DNA from: Ampullaceana balthica | Taxonomy: Eukaryota > Mollusca > Gastropoda > Lymnaeidae | DNA length: 64,000 nt | Direction of reading: 5' to 3' | Assembly: GCA_944989445.1 (NCBI GenBank) | Contig: CALYLW010000328.1 | Span: 599,796-663,795, forward strand | Shown here: in pieces, positions 20,543 to 33,400 of the stretch | Layout: each line of letters opens with the position of its first letter | How positions within the stretch are numbered: the first letter of the stretch is position 1 | Made by a program: the position numbers and the translations under genes | The notes under the pieces: generated by a model | Seen by the model: the letters and a program-made list of their open reading frames with translations, nothing else | Databases searched by the model: none | Told to the model about the DNA's origin: nothing

Positions 20543-21873
20543 AATTAAAACTAGATTTCCATTTGTCAACAATAATTTTTTGGTAATCATGGAGTATTGT
20601 AGTGTGGATCTATTTATCAAAAAACTTTCAAAATCATTACTTTTTACTTCATTTCCTTTTCTGTTTCCCCTGAAGTTGAGGTTCTCAAATTGGTAAAAGC
20701 AAAGAGAATGGTATACTCCATATATGGTATTGTTGGCTGCCATCTTTGCTTTTTTCTATTTTAATTAAGAAATAGAACTCTTTCTAACCCAGACTCAGAC
20801 CCTAAACCTACTTTCTTTTTGCTCTCCTCCACATTTTTTTAGCATTCTGTTACACAGGATTACCCTATTCACGTAAACAAGACATCTCTACTAGTCACTA
20901 CTAGGGTTGTTACTTTAGTTTTCATTTTGGCAAACCGATTATCGGTTATGTAAATCCGATTTTAAACGGGTTATCGTTTTACCGCTGACTTCATAGAAAT
21001 ATATTATAAGGGGAATATGATGTGGAATAATGAAATGACGTCACAGTTTTTGTTGAACTAAGAAAATGCCGTCCCACTCAGAGCTGTTTCCAGGGCTGGC
21101 GAAGATGGTGTGGAAATGGTGAAATTAACAAAATGATGTCACATGCGATACGTAATTTGGGGGATTTCATTTTATGTCTAGCCTACATCATGATTTGGAC
21201 AATAGAGACTGCTTTTATTACGTCTATTTTTGTCGATTTCGCTCATCAATGAACTTAATGTCGTCACACTTTTCGCCAAACAATTAATGCATTCATTTAA
21301 AAACACACTGCACGGAGCGGTCATATTGGATGAAAATGTCAGCAAATGTGGCAATAAATTTTGTTACAATATTTTTTGAAGTTTTCAGTACAGAAATGAT
21401 TCTTTTTTAATCGCATGAGAATGGAAAAGAAACCACTTTATATAATTTGCTCAGTGTGGCATAAGGCTTGGTCGTGTGCGTCAATATGTTATTTTACCAC
21501 GTTTTTATTAACTCGCTTTCGTTCCTGTGGCATTGTTTGTCCGAGATTTTTTCAAATCTTCCAACGTAAATTTGAACCACTTCTGATGGTCCTAGAGATC
21601 TGAAAATTTTACCACAGATAGATCTTGGATGACAATGCATTGTATTAAAATTTCAGATCGATCGATTGTACCGTTATTAAATTATTGAACTTTTTAGTTT
21701 ATCTATAGTCTATATAAAAGCATCTGTACCGTCGGCTTTTGTTGACATCCGTGAGTTCCCCCCCGTGACCACATCACAATGTTTTTAAAACGTTGGGCGG
21801 GCGCTTGTGAGGTGTTTGGTAAAATAAACAGAGGTAAAAAAATATTGTTAAAAAAAACCCAAGTTTTTATTAG
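20543..21873. other. Intergenic repeat fragments
   Basis: 20660-20830 shares the TGGTAAAAGCAAAGAGAA block with 3687. 20925-21000 (AAACCGATTATCGGTTATGT) is an inverted relative of 17110-17190. 21490-21740 carries the CAGATCGATCGAnTGTACCG module that precedes the fold-back repeats here and at 36780-37030 and recurs near 57370. No gene is seen. Confidence 0.5.
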
Positions 21874-22252
21874 TGGGCTAAAAAAAATAGAATAAATAAA
21901 GGTAAAAAAATGATTTTTAAAAACCACGTTTTTACAAGTGGACTAAAAAGAAGAAAATAATTAAAAACTTGTAAGTTCAAGTACTTCGATTTAATATGAC
22001 TAAAAACGTGGGGCGGGTGTTTGGTATAAAAATTAAAGATTTCTAATTTAGAAGGCAAAAGAGAGATCTATAAGTGAGAGAATGAGTGAACCGCATATGT
22101 TAAACCTCATAAGCGCCCGCCCCACGTTTTTAGTCATATTAAATCGAAGTACTTGAACTTACAAGTTTTAAATTGTTTTCTTCTTTTTAGTCCACTTGTA
22201 AAAACGTGCTTTTTAAAAATCATTTTTTTTTAACTTTATTTATTTTTAACCC
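21874..22252. repeat. Long inverted repeat (fold-back), arms about 145 bp
   Basis: The left arm 21874-22020 and right arm 22111-22252 are inverted copies with over 90 percent identity by eye, around a 90-nt spacer. Shared blocks include TTTTTACAAGTGGACTAAAA, AAGTTCAAGTACTTCGATTT and ACTAAAAACGTGGGGCGGG. A transcript crossing it would form a long duplex. A related fold-back lies at 37192-37555. Confidence 0.88.
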
Positions 22253-23076
22253 AAATGTGTGTTTTTCTTTGGGTGCGTCCACAATTCAATAGCCTATGCT
22301 GAAAATAAAGTCATGTCTGGGGGATCAACAAAGTTATATTCATGTCTCTCCACTGAATTAAATCCCAATTCTTACCATATGATTTAGAATTAGTAGTTAC
22401 TATAAGCTACACATCTATCTATGTCTTTGGTATGTGCTGCTGTTAAGGTAAGGGTCAGATGCTGGTCAACATTATCATGATGCTGGTCAACATTATCATG
22501 TCGCTGGAATACTGACAATTTATCAACAGGAATTAAAGAAAAATCAATGGCAATTTAATATTAAAAGAAAAGAAATTAGATAAATTTATTAAAAGGCCTA
22601 TAAAAAATTGTTCGGGTACTAGGTCTATACGCCATAACTGGTTCTAAGAACTTGACTGATTTTCCTCCACTTCAATTTGTACGCATCAGCATATTACCCA
22701 GGGTTAATTTTTGTGTGTCCAATCCGTTAGTATAAGCCATAAGCCCTAGCTAAAAATTTTTGAACACATTTAATTACATAAATATCAGCGACACAGTAAA
22801 TGAACATGGCAATTTACATCAATATTTTTCTTTTTGGAGTTGGGGTGCGGGTGTTAACCACCATTGCAGTATATGCATGACTTTCATACATGTAAACAAT
22901 CTTGGCCAGGTTCTTGTATTTATTAATTTATTTTATGCTGTCTAAGTTGTCTTATATAATATTAAATATAGAATAGATTTCATATTTGTAATTTTTACTT
23001 TCTGTTAACCTTTAGACCAAGAGAATCAATAATATATTTATATATTTTTGGCTTGATTGCGACATGCACTATACAT
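22253..23076. other. Intergenic, nothing recognised
   Basis: A short direct repeat GATGCTGGTCAACATTATCA (22451-22498, twice) is the only structure noted. Confidence 0.4.
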
Positions 23077-24196
23077 TAAGGTTGTTAAGACCGCTCGTTT
23101 TTGAGGACCGGTTAACGACTGAAAAAAAGACCGGTTATCCGGTTAACTGCCAGTCCCAATAAACCTTATGTTTTGAGAACCAACGAGACAATGTTTTTGC
23201 CTCGCGTCATGTGGCATCATAGCCGTGCTTATGTACCGCTCTTTTTCGCGTTGCCCTCAATTCAGCGAATTACAAAAAAACCTTCCAAAGAATTAAGTCA
23301 ACAGTGATGGTTTATAGTCAATTTTTAATAATTTTTTTGAGGACTTGTGATTAATAACCATTCTAAATAAGAGGACCGGTTAAAGCATTCGTTTAAGTTC
23401 CAGTGTTTTTTTCCTTAGTTTAAAAAGCCCTCGCCTCGTCGGGACATGGAATTTACCTCTCTTGTGTGTGATGCGGTCAACTCGCGAATAAAAAAATAAT
23501 AATAATTTGAGGACCGATTAATCGCCCGGTATCTTTGCTACGTCTATCAAATGACTCTCGTAATATAGGTACTACACTAAGCGGCGCGCGCCGATAAATT
23601 TTTTAGATGCGGGAAACAGACTATAAACCGGTGACCATAGAATACTGATAGGTCACGGGTCATATGCTTTTATAGCTTTCTTTGTCTTTATAAGAAACAG
23701 ACTATAATTACATTGTTGTCTATTTTGTGAGCACATGGACTACTATCATTGCGATCTTGTATTTAGTGTTAGTATCTGAAATTCTTTGTTTTGAGAATAG
23801 GTAGGTTTATAATTATTTTCTTTTATTTGCTATAAGTTTTGTCAAATTCCTTTTTTTCTTCATAAAGCCTTTTCATTTAACTGATTGTCCTGTAATAGAA
23901 ACAATAACAGTCGGTGACATTGACATCAAACGCGCACTGTGGGCTAGCTCTCGTACAGGGCCTCGACAACTAAGCAAATTAAAATTTAAAAAAAATCATT
24001 CCTTAGGCGAAGTAAACTAATAGTTACGACGTGTAAATTATTTTTATACCGGAATAGGGAGAAAGCTTATTTGAAGCGTAACACAACAAAACGACCTCCG
24101 GGTAATAAACCAATACGCCGTGTTATACGGGCTTATTGAAGTTGCGGTTAACCGGTCCTGATCTGAATGAGGACTGGTCAACCGTTAACAACCTTA
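23077..24196. mobile_element. Complete hAT-type element (hAT-C) next to SF3B3
   Basis: Inverted ends TAAGGTTGTTAA and TTAACAACCTTA are flanked by a perfect 8-bp duplication CTATACAT (23069-23076, 24197-24204). Subterminal GGACCGGTTAAC motifs recur on both sides. No transposase is seen. Its right end lies 42 bp upstream of the first SF3B3 coding exon, inside the 5' intron, so only the polypyrimidine tract and the 8-bp duplication separate it from the splice acceptor. Related copies: 2882-3592 and a solo left end at 44353. Confidence 0.85.
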
Positions 24197-24238
24197 CTAT
24201 ACATATTGTTGATTTGTCTTTATATTTTGTTCTATTAG

Positions 24239-24485
24239 GGGAAACAATTAGTTGCCACCATGTACCTGTATAATCTGACTCTTCAGAGGTCACAGGGAAT
24301 AGTAACTGCTATACATGGCAACTTCTCAGGATCAAAACTTCAAGAGATAGTGGTTTCACGTGGGAAAGTACTTGAGTTATTTCGCCATGACCCAAACACT
24401 GGGAAAATTTTTCCTGTTCTCTCAACAGAGGTTTTTGGCATTGTACGGTCTCTTATGCCTTTCAGACTAACTGGAGGAACAAAAG
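24239..24485 (+). CDS. SF3B3: SF3B3 coding exon 1 (with 21 nt leader)
   Basis: Acceptor TCTATTAG; ATG at 24260 in an optimal context; runs to RLTGGTK and donor GTATGT. Confidence 0.95.
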
Positions 24486-27400
24486 GTATGTTAACCTTTA
24501 TTTGAATTCTACTTTAGATAATTTGATGCATACATTTAATACACCGCATTCATGTGTGTGACATGCAGGAGAGAATGCCACTCAAGGATTGGTCTCATCA
24601 GCCACACCAAGAGTTGCAAACAATTTTTAAGATTCACTTATTACCCATACATGTGGTCTTCATAACAGCCTTAATATGGTATTGATCATGATATACTTTT
24701 GAAACTATTAAAAATGAGTAAATAACTAGATTTTGTGGTATAGTTTTTACTTTCATAAAATATTTCTTCACTCCAATGCTTAATTTAAAATAATTTTCAT
24801 TCTCAGATTATGTTGTAGCAGGATCTGATTCTGGCAGAATTGTAATTCTTGAGTACATCCCATCAAAAAATATGTTTGAAAGGGTAGGCGTTTAAACAGA
24901 TTTGTTAAATCCTTCTCATAAATGGTTTTCAAAATTGTTACCAAATTTTGAAATGAAGAATTTTAAATGTAAATAAATAGAGGGGTTTATATTTTATAAT
25001 CTTTAAATTTCAAGATTTTTTTTAAATTACAGGTCCATCAAGAGACTTTTGGTAAAAGTGGATGCAGAAGAATTGTACCAGGACAATACCTTGCTGTTGA
25101 TCCTAAAGGAAGAGCTGTCATGATAGGTAGGTATATTTGAAGAGTGCTAAATACTGTATCTCTGAAGAATACTCATGGGATAGAGATAAATTGTTTTTAA
25201 TTCTCTTCATTGGTTATATAATTTATCCTTATGCACAGGGTTTTATTGAATTTAAGTTTCTTAGGCGCCGTGGAAAAACAGAAATTGGTATATATTCTAA
25301 ATCGAGATGCTCAGGCCCGTCTGACCATATCTTCCCCACTTGAAGCCCACAAATCAAACACACTTGTGTATCACATGGTTGGTGTTGATGTGGGTTTTGA
25401 GAATCCAACATTTGCATGCCTCGAAATTGATTATGAGGTATTATCAATATTACAGATTTTATGTATTTTGTATTGTATTTTTTAAAATCAGTATATGTGA
25501 CAAAGTTTGTTTGTGCACAAGTAATGAAGGAAAACAGAGTTTGAAACACTCAGTATTTTAAGTTGTTATGATTGTCAAGTGTTTGTGATATCTATGAAAA
25601 ATCTCTTTGGCAGAAGCATGGTTCAGACTTGTTATTACATTATAATAAAATAATTATTTTTAATATTCTATTTAGGAAGCTGATACAGACCCCACTGGTG
25701 AAGCAGCTCTTAAAACTCAACAGTTGTTGACATACTATGAATTGGATTTAGGCCTCAATCATGTTGTTCGAAAATACTCTGAACAGTTGGAAGAGCATGC
25801 TAATTTTCTGATATCAGGTAAATTTACTTCTGGTTGCTATCTTTGTGTAGTTTACAATTAATAGAAAGATAAATAAACAGGCTGGACGGAAGTGCTTATT
25901 TGATAACTTTTTAATTTCATTTAATTAAAATTTACAGTTCCTGGTGGACATGATGGACCAAGTGGAGTGCTGATTTGCTCTGAAAACTATATAACATATA
26001 AAAATTTGGGTGATCAGCCAGACATTCGATGTCCGATTCCCAGAAGAAGGGTAATATTTGAGTAAAAACATTGAATATACATTTTTTGTGTATTTCATCT
26101 TTGGCAAAATATATTTATTTATATTTTTACTAGAGGATTGCATACATTAGGGGTAGTGTTCAGTTTGAAAAAAGGGAAGTTAAATATTTATGGTAAATGT
26201 ACCAAAAGAGTCTTTTTCTAGAAACCTTAAAAAATGAAAACCTAACCCCCACCAATGGCTAAATGACAAATACAAAAAAAAAGTTTGGACTTGAAGCTGT
26301 TTTGTAGAGCTGAAGGTGTCCTAAGCTAATAATGGGTAATGACGTCTGAATATTTCATTGTAACACAAGCATGTTAATCATTTCCTTAGTTAAAAATTGC
26401 AATAGCTTATATAGAAAATAAACTATGAAGCCATTCAGTTGGTGATAGTATATTTATTATTAATACCTTAAGTTGCAGGTTTACTATCATTCTTTGGAGG
26501 TTAAGCACACTTAACATTCAGTTTGTATCAGCTTGCAATTAAATAAATGCTTTCTTCTGTGTTTCAGTGGAACACATTCACTTGTAATTTCTAGATCTAA
26601 AAGTATTTTGTTAGTTTCTTCAAACATGAAAAAAGTACAGTTAACTATTCTTTTTTTTTCTTTAAAACTTTTGTATAATTTTGAAATAAAATTAATATTT
26701 GTATATTTTATTAAAGTCTGGTCTTTAATATTTTACAGTGTGATTTAGATGACCCTGAGCGTGGCATGATTTTTGTTTGTAGTGCTACGCATAAAACAAA
26801 GGTGAGCAGTAAATTTTATCATGTTATGTAATAGTTTCTCTTCTGCGTAACTCAATGCTATAAAATTATGAATTTCTCTATATTAAGGAATTATTTAAAA
26901 AATTTACATTCATTAAAATCTTGATAATTTGTTCTTCATTCCAGTAGCACATTAAAATTCATAATTTTTTTTATTTCAGTCGATGTTCTTCTTTTTAGCC
27001 CAAACAGAACAAGGGGATATTTTCAAAATCACTCTTGAAACAGATGAAGACATGGTGAGAATAAGTTTAATTTATTAGTGATAAGTCAAGATATCATTTG
27101 TAACATAAGTATTATAAAAATTATGTTTGTTTTCAGGTAACAGAAATTCGTCTTAAGTATTTTGACACTGTCCCCATAGCAACAAGTATGTGTGTGCTCA
27201 AATCTGGCTTTCTATTTGTTGCAGCAGAGTTTGGAAATCAGTAAGATCTTTTTAAATAACTAATACTATAACACAAAAAAAGTATTGTATTAGAACTTAA
27301 CGTTAACTAAATAATAATAAATACATAAATATGGCAATGGAGAGGCCATGCTTTGACTATAACTTAAAAAAAATAATTATAAGCCTATTACTGGAGCCAT

Positions 27401-30400
27401 GGTAGGTGGAAGCAGTATTACATGATTTTAAAATGTAAAAAGAAAAGGTCACCTTAGAGTGGAAGTACTTGATTATAAATATCTTTCAGTATAGACTATG
27501 TCTTCTTAAACAATTGGTTTGGTCATGAGTAAATTCGGAACTACAAATTAGTTTTGATTGGTCTCTATTCTCAATCAAATACAAATTTAGATATTGTATT
27601 TTATAATTTATGCAATTTATTTTGTTAGCAATTTCTATAGCATCAAGCTTTATCATTAAAAAAATATGTTAAAAGTTCATTATGTATTATTACAGCCATT
27701 TGTATCAAATTGCTCATTTGGGAGATGATGATGGTGAAAGAATGTTCAGTAGTGCTAATCCACTTGAGGAAGGTGACACTTTTCATTTCTCACCAAGAGA
27801 ATTAAAAAATTTAGTAATGGTTGATGAAATGGATAGTTTGTCTCCAATAATAACCACACAGGTGTGTATTACTTTATTTCAGGGGTGGGCAGACTGCAGA
27901 GTACTTTGCGGCCCGCGGAAGCCTGCAGTAATATAAAAAAAAATCAATAAATTTATGTTAAAGATGAATGTTTGTATATGAACAGAGGTTAAAAATTTTG
28001 GTTTGCCCACCCCTCTTTATATGATTTACAAAGCACACTATCAGCGATTACAAATTGTTCTTAACTCATTAGCTCCTGATGCGACTAAATGCGTCCTTAT
28101 AGGGGTCCGTACGGATGCGCCCAAATGCATCTGTTCGCCTAGCGACGCACTATCGTATTTTTAGTTAAAAATAGCACGAAATCTAGCTTTCCTCGAGACT
28201 TCCGGCTAATGCATGATTCTACGAGATTTCAATAAACATGACCGGATGTTTTTATCTTCTTTCACTTTCGATCCATGTTTGAATTAGTTTGACGCGTCTA
28301 TATGGCGTATGTATTCACCCGAGGTGCCGAAAATCGCGTTATCACACTTCAATCCTCATTATTTCGCAGTGCATGTTATATTATTATTAAACTTAATTCA
28401 TTTCTTGATGCATTAAACATTTTATTTTTTAAGATAAATGAATATCTTTAGAAAATAAAAGTATTTCTCTAATGGAATCAAAAGCTTAACGAAGTTGCTT
28501 CCCTTTTGTCCAGAATATGAAATAGATTCGGAAGTAGCCCTTCAGGAGCTAATGAGTTAATTAACTGCAAAATTTTTTAGAAAGACCATGTATATTATTT
28601 ATGAATAATTATCAAATGGTTATTAATAAAGAATATTTAATCTTTCTGCTCTTTCTTTTTATATGACTTTTAAAATATTATTCTTTATGCTGGCTGGTAT
28701 TTATTGCATTTTCTTGTGTATGTTCTTCTAAAAGATTTAAAAAAAATTTTTTTAGCCTTGTTTGCACATACCTTAAATCAAGTTTTATATCTGTTGACTA
28801 AACCAGATTGCTGATTTAGCAAATGAAGATACCCCACAGCTTTACACATTATGTGGAAGGGGACCTAGATCTACCCTTCGTGTTCTTAGACATGGTCTGG
28901 AGGTAAATACTTTTGTAATTTTGTTACTATTGACTAAAAAGTTAGTAAAATTCAGAATTAGTATCAAGATTAGTTTTTGTGATGCAACAATCCTAAACCC
29001 CACAAATTGTCATAAGGGAAATTATGCTGTCCATGAGGTTGTAGATGTGGTGTCAAAGCAGCTTAATCTGATTCTACTAAAATTAACATTGAAAAGGCAA
29101 ATCACCTTTGGTACATTTTTTTTTAGAAAAATAGAATTCTTGTAAACTAGGTTTCATTCCTTTCTAGAGCAAATAAAGTAAAATTGATGTGTGTTTATCA
29201 TAGATTTCACTGTTGTTGTTTTTTATTTTTTGTACCTATTTTTAGAGCACTTATAAAAAAAATAAAAAAATTTCCTTACATTTTTCTTTATATTAAGCCG
29301 TAAAAACTATACATTAAAAAAATATATAGATTTCTGTATCTGAAAATATTTGTGTAAAAGATGGTACCCATTTTCTATTAGTTTTGGCAGTATTTCACAG
29401 TACTTTTGCATTTGAATTGCAGGTATCGGAAATGGCTGTTTCAGAACTTCCCGGTAATCCAAACGCTGTTTGGACTGTGAAAAGACATACCGATGGTGAG
29501 AATTTCAAATAAGTTTTTATCTGTGCATACTATACTGTATTGAAGTCTTTATACTTTGTATCAGGAGTAATTTGTTTGAATTAAATGGAAGTAGCCCTCA
29601 ATTAATGTTTTAATTAGTAAAAATAAATGACAAATGGAGATGGGTATTATAAAAACAGTATGTTATAATAAATTTTTTTATATTTGACTTTATATAAGTG
29701 GGCAACATGTTAGCTGATAAATTTTGATTGAATGTTACTTTAGATGAATAATTTATGTTTCACCCTTCTGGTACCGACCTACTTTTTTGCAATATATACT
29801 TCTAGTATCTGATATTAATTTGCTAATTATTCCACCTGTCCCAGACATGATTTAAAAAAACAACAACTTATATTATTTAATAAAAAGATGAATGCATTAA
29901 AAGGATTAAGTGTGCAAATAAGTCGCCATTAACAACATTGCTAGGAAACAAAATCAGTTATTGGTTGATTTTCATAATTTAAAAAGCAAAATACAATTTG
30001 ATTTTTCCACTAATGGTTGAACATTCTGGCCAAGACTGAGTTCATATCTTTGTTTTTGTGTTTATATTAGATAACCCTCTATGTGGCAAATAGATGCACT
30101 AGGGCCACAGGAAAAAATGTAGGTCACTGCAAAAAGACGCCCCCCAGTAACAGAAGGGTTACTTTAATTTGCACAAATTTCATTTGTTAGGCAGCAGTAA
30201 ATTTAAACAGCTTGAATTCTTCATATTGGATTCCAAATAAATTAAAATCCAACCTTACTTATTACAGTAGGTTATTAATTAAGGGTTACTACTACTAGTA
30301 TATATTTTCCATGGAAATAGGACAAATTCCGTATTTATTTTTTGTTTTCTTCTATTTAGATTTAGGAAAAGTACATTATTGATTTAATTTAGAAAATTTT

Positions 30401-33400
30401 TAATTCAGCTTTTCACTTTACAGGAGTGTGAAATTAAAACAGCTTTTTATTGATTTGTTTAGGTTGATCCTTCCTGTTTCTCTCATGCCTGATGTGATTA
30501 ACTTGAACATCTTTTTTATATTGCCGCCTTCAAGCAATGAAGCTTTTTTTTTGTTGCTGGTTTTATTTTACAGGTTTCACTTCAGACGATTGTGGGGAAA
30601 ATAATTTGATATAAAATTTAAGTTTTATCAAAAGTTCAAAAGTCCGGTTTAATAAGTGGCTGGCAGGATTGAACACAATCCAACGCCAAGCCTACTTTCT
30701 TTTTGCAGGTGAAGTTCCTCTTTGACATAGTCTCAAGGTAAGAAGATCATCCCATTCAAAAATGTGAGATGGGACAGTAATTGAAAAGAAGAAGAAAAAA
30801 TAAATAAAAACAAGTCTCATTTTCTAGTGTTTGTAATCTATACACATCTTACTCTTAAGTTGGACATCTTACACAAATATACAGGCAAAGAAATCTTCAC
30901 TATTAGTTACCTTTATTTTATTTTTTATTTTTACACATGATTTGGTTAAGGTAACTTAAAGTACAGCTTTTTTCCTTTCTGGTACTTAATTGAAATTTAT
31001 ACCACTTTTGGTGTTTTATATGTTAGGACTTTGTTTTGCTGTTTTTTTTCTCTCGATTTATTAGGCCTTCATTATTATGATTCTGGTTGACTTGTTATCT
31101 TTCTATTAATTAATATAGCCTAATAATTGGTTATATCATTTATTTTATTTATTTATTTTTCAGATGACTATGATGCTTATATTATTGTGTCTTTTATGAA
31201 TGCCACACTGGTTCTATCTATTGGAGAAACAGTAGAAGAAGTAACAGACTCTGGATTTTTAGGCACTACGCCTACTATTTCTAGTTCACAGTTGGGAGAT
31301 GATGCTCTTGTACAGGTGTGATAAATGAAAAAATTAGTTTTTTTTTGTTTTTTTTTATTTATTCATTCCTATTAATTTTTAGTCTTATGAGTTTTCCTTG
31401 ATTTTTTCTAAAATTTAAAAAATAAATTTAATAAATAATTTTATATCTATTTTTTTTTCTCTTTTGAAATTTAAAAATTTAGATTTACCCTGAAGGAATT
31501 CGTCACATTCGCTCAGATAAGCGTGTGAATGAATGGAAAACTCCTGGGAAGAAAAACATTGTGAAGTGTGCTGTTAATCAAAGACAAGTTGTGATTGCTT
31601 TAACTGGAGGAGAACTAGTGTATTTTGAAATGGATCCAGTAAGTATTATCATGTCTATTATCATCTTTTCTAACTTTTTAAAAAAAGTTTAAAGTGTACA
31701 AATAGATTTGACCATCTTTTGTATTAGTCTTTAAAACTTCTATTTTCTTTCTTATAGACTGGTCAACTGAATGAGTATACAGAAAGAAAAGAGATGTCTA
31801 GTAATGTTGTGTGTATGGCTCTAGGTAGAGTTCCTGCTGGAGAACTTAGGTCTCGGTTTCTTGCTGTGGGATTGTCAGACAATACTGTTAGGATTATCTC
31901 CCTGGATCCAAATGTAGGTATTTTCTTTGTATTTCTTTATTTGTTGCAGCCAGTGGTAGCTCATCTCTGTGTTGGCTAGGTACATTCTTATACTTGTAAT
32001 TGCTGCTTAAACAGATAGTTGTTGAAAATTATTTTGTATGTTTGTGAAATTGTTATTCCATCAGAATTATAAGAAACAAAGCTACATAAGCAACTGTTAA
32101 GATTTGTGTCTTCTTCATTGCCATGTTGCATTGTTAATATTTTTGCTTTGGTGTAATTTGTGATTAGAATTAGTGTTTTTTATCATGTTTTACTTTTGTT
32201 AATGGATTTTTTTATTTGTTTTGGACGGATGATTTTACAGTTGAGAATCATTGTATTATATTTTCCTAGTGAATACATACATGTGCTTTCTTGTCATTGT
32301 AACAATCACTTCAGACTCATTTCCTCTTAAATTCAGGATTGCTTATCACCATTAAGTATGCAAGCACTTCCAGCTCCACCTGAATCATTGTGTATCATTG
32401 AGATGGGTGGTACTGAAGCAAAAGAAGAGACTGGAGAAACTGCTACAGCTGGTGGAATCTATCTTAATATTGGTTTACAGGTACATCCTTGCATATTAAT
32501 AAGGGGTTATTTTGTATGTATTACATTTTTTTTTACATTCTTTGATTGTGAACTTGTTATTACTATTTATAATTATTTATACTTTGAAAAAAAATGTATG
32601 TGGATATGATGTTTTCCGTGTTTCACCTGAAATTTGTTTGATGTATAATTTGAATAACCTGATCCACAAAATTATTTTCTAGGCTTTAAATTTTGCATAA
32701 TATATGTATTGTAAATATCTAAAAATATTTTTGAATAGAGTTTAACATTGAATTATTCTCTTAGAATGGTGTTTTGTTGCGAACTGTCCTTGACACTGTC
32801 ACAGGAGACTTATCAGACACAAGAACAAGATATCTAGGATCTCGTCCAGTAAAACTTTTCCGAATATCTATGCAGGGATCGGAAGCTGTAAGTTGTTTAA
32901 TTTATTTTATATATTACAAGAAATATACCCGCATTTTGTAGCGGAAATGCGCTGACCTTTTTCCCCAGTATTAGTTGCTGGTTATTACATATTTTTTTTC
33001 CAAGTTATTTATAAACCAACCATTTTGATAATAGTACCCGTAAAAAAGGCAACTGCTTTGTACCACTTTGCTCAATTTAAGATGCGTACACAAAAATGTG
33101 CGCACCGTAATTTGACAATAAAAGATTTTTGAAAGCACCGCTCATAATAAAGTATTGTAAAAAAAAATACAGCACCAAAATTGAACTCGTTTTGAATGTC
33201 CGCATGAAGCTGTTCAATATCTAAATGAGATTTAATATTTCTGTATTTGTCTCAACATTTTCTGATCTTTTAATTTATGGCTTTCGGGCAAAAGGGTCAA
33301 TTACAAAAAATGTACGTAAACCATCTGCAGGTTAAAATGAACCATCCTGCCAAATTTGTTTCCCCTCCGTCATTTGGTTTCACTTTCAAAGATACAAACA

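Noticed and set aside
25137..25343. Independent small ORFs around SF3B3 exons 3-4
   Set aside because: They are intron read-through or antisense shadows of SF3B3 exons.
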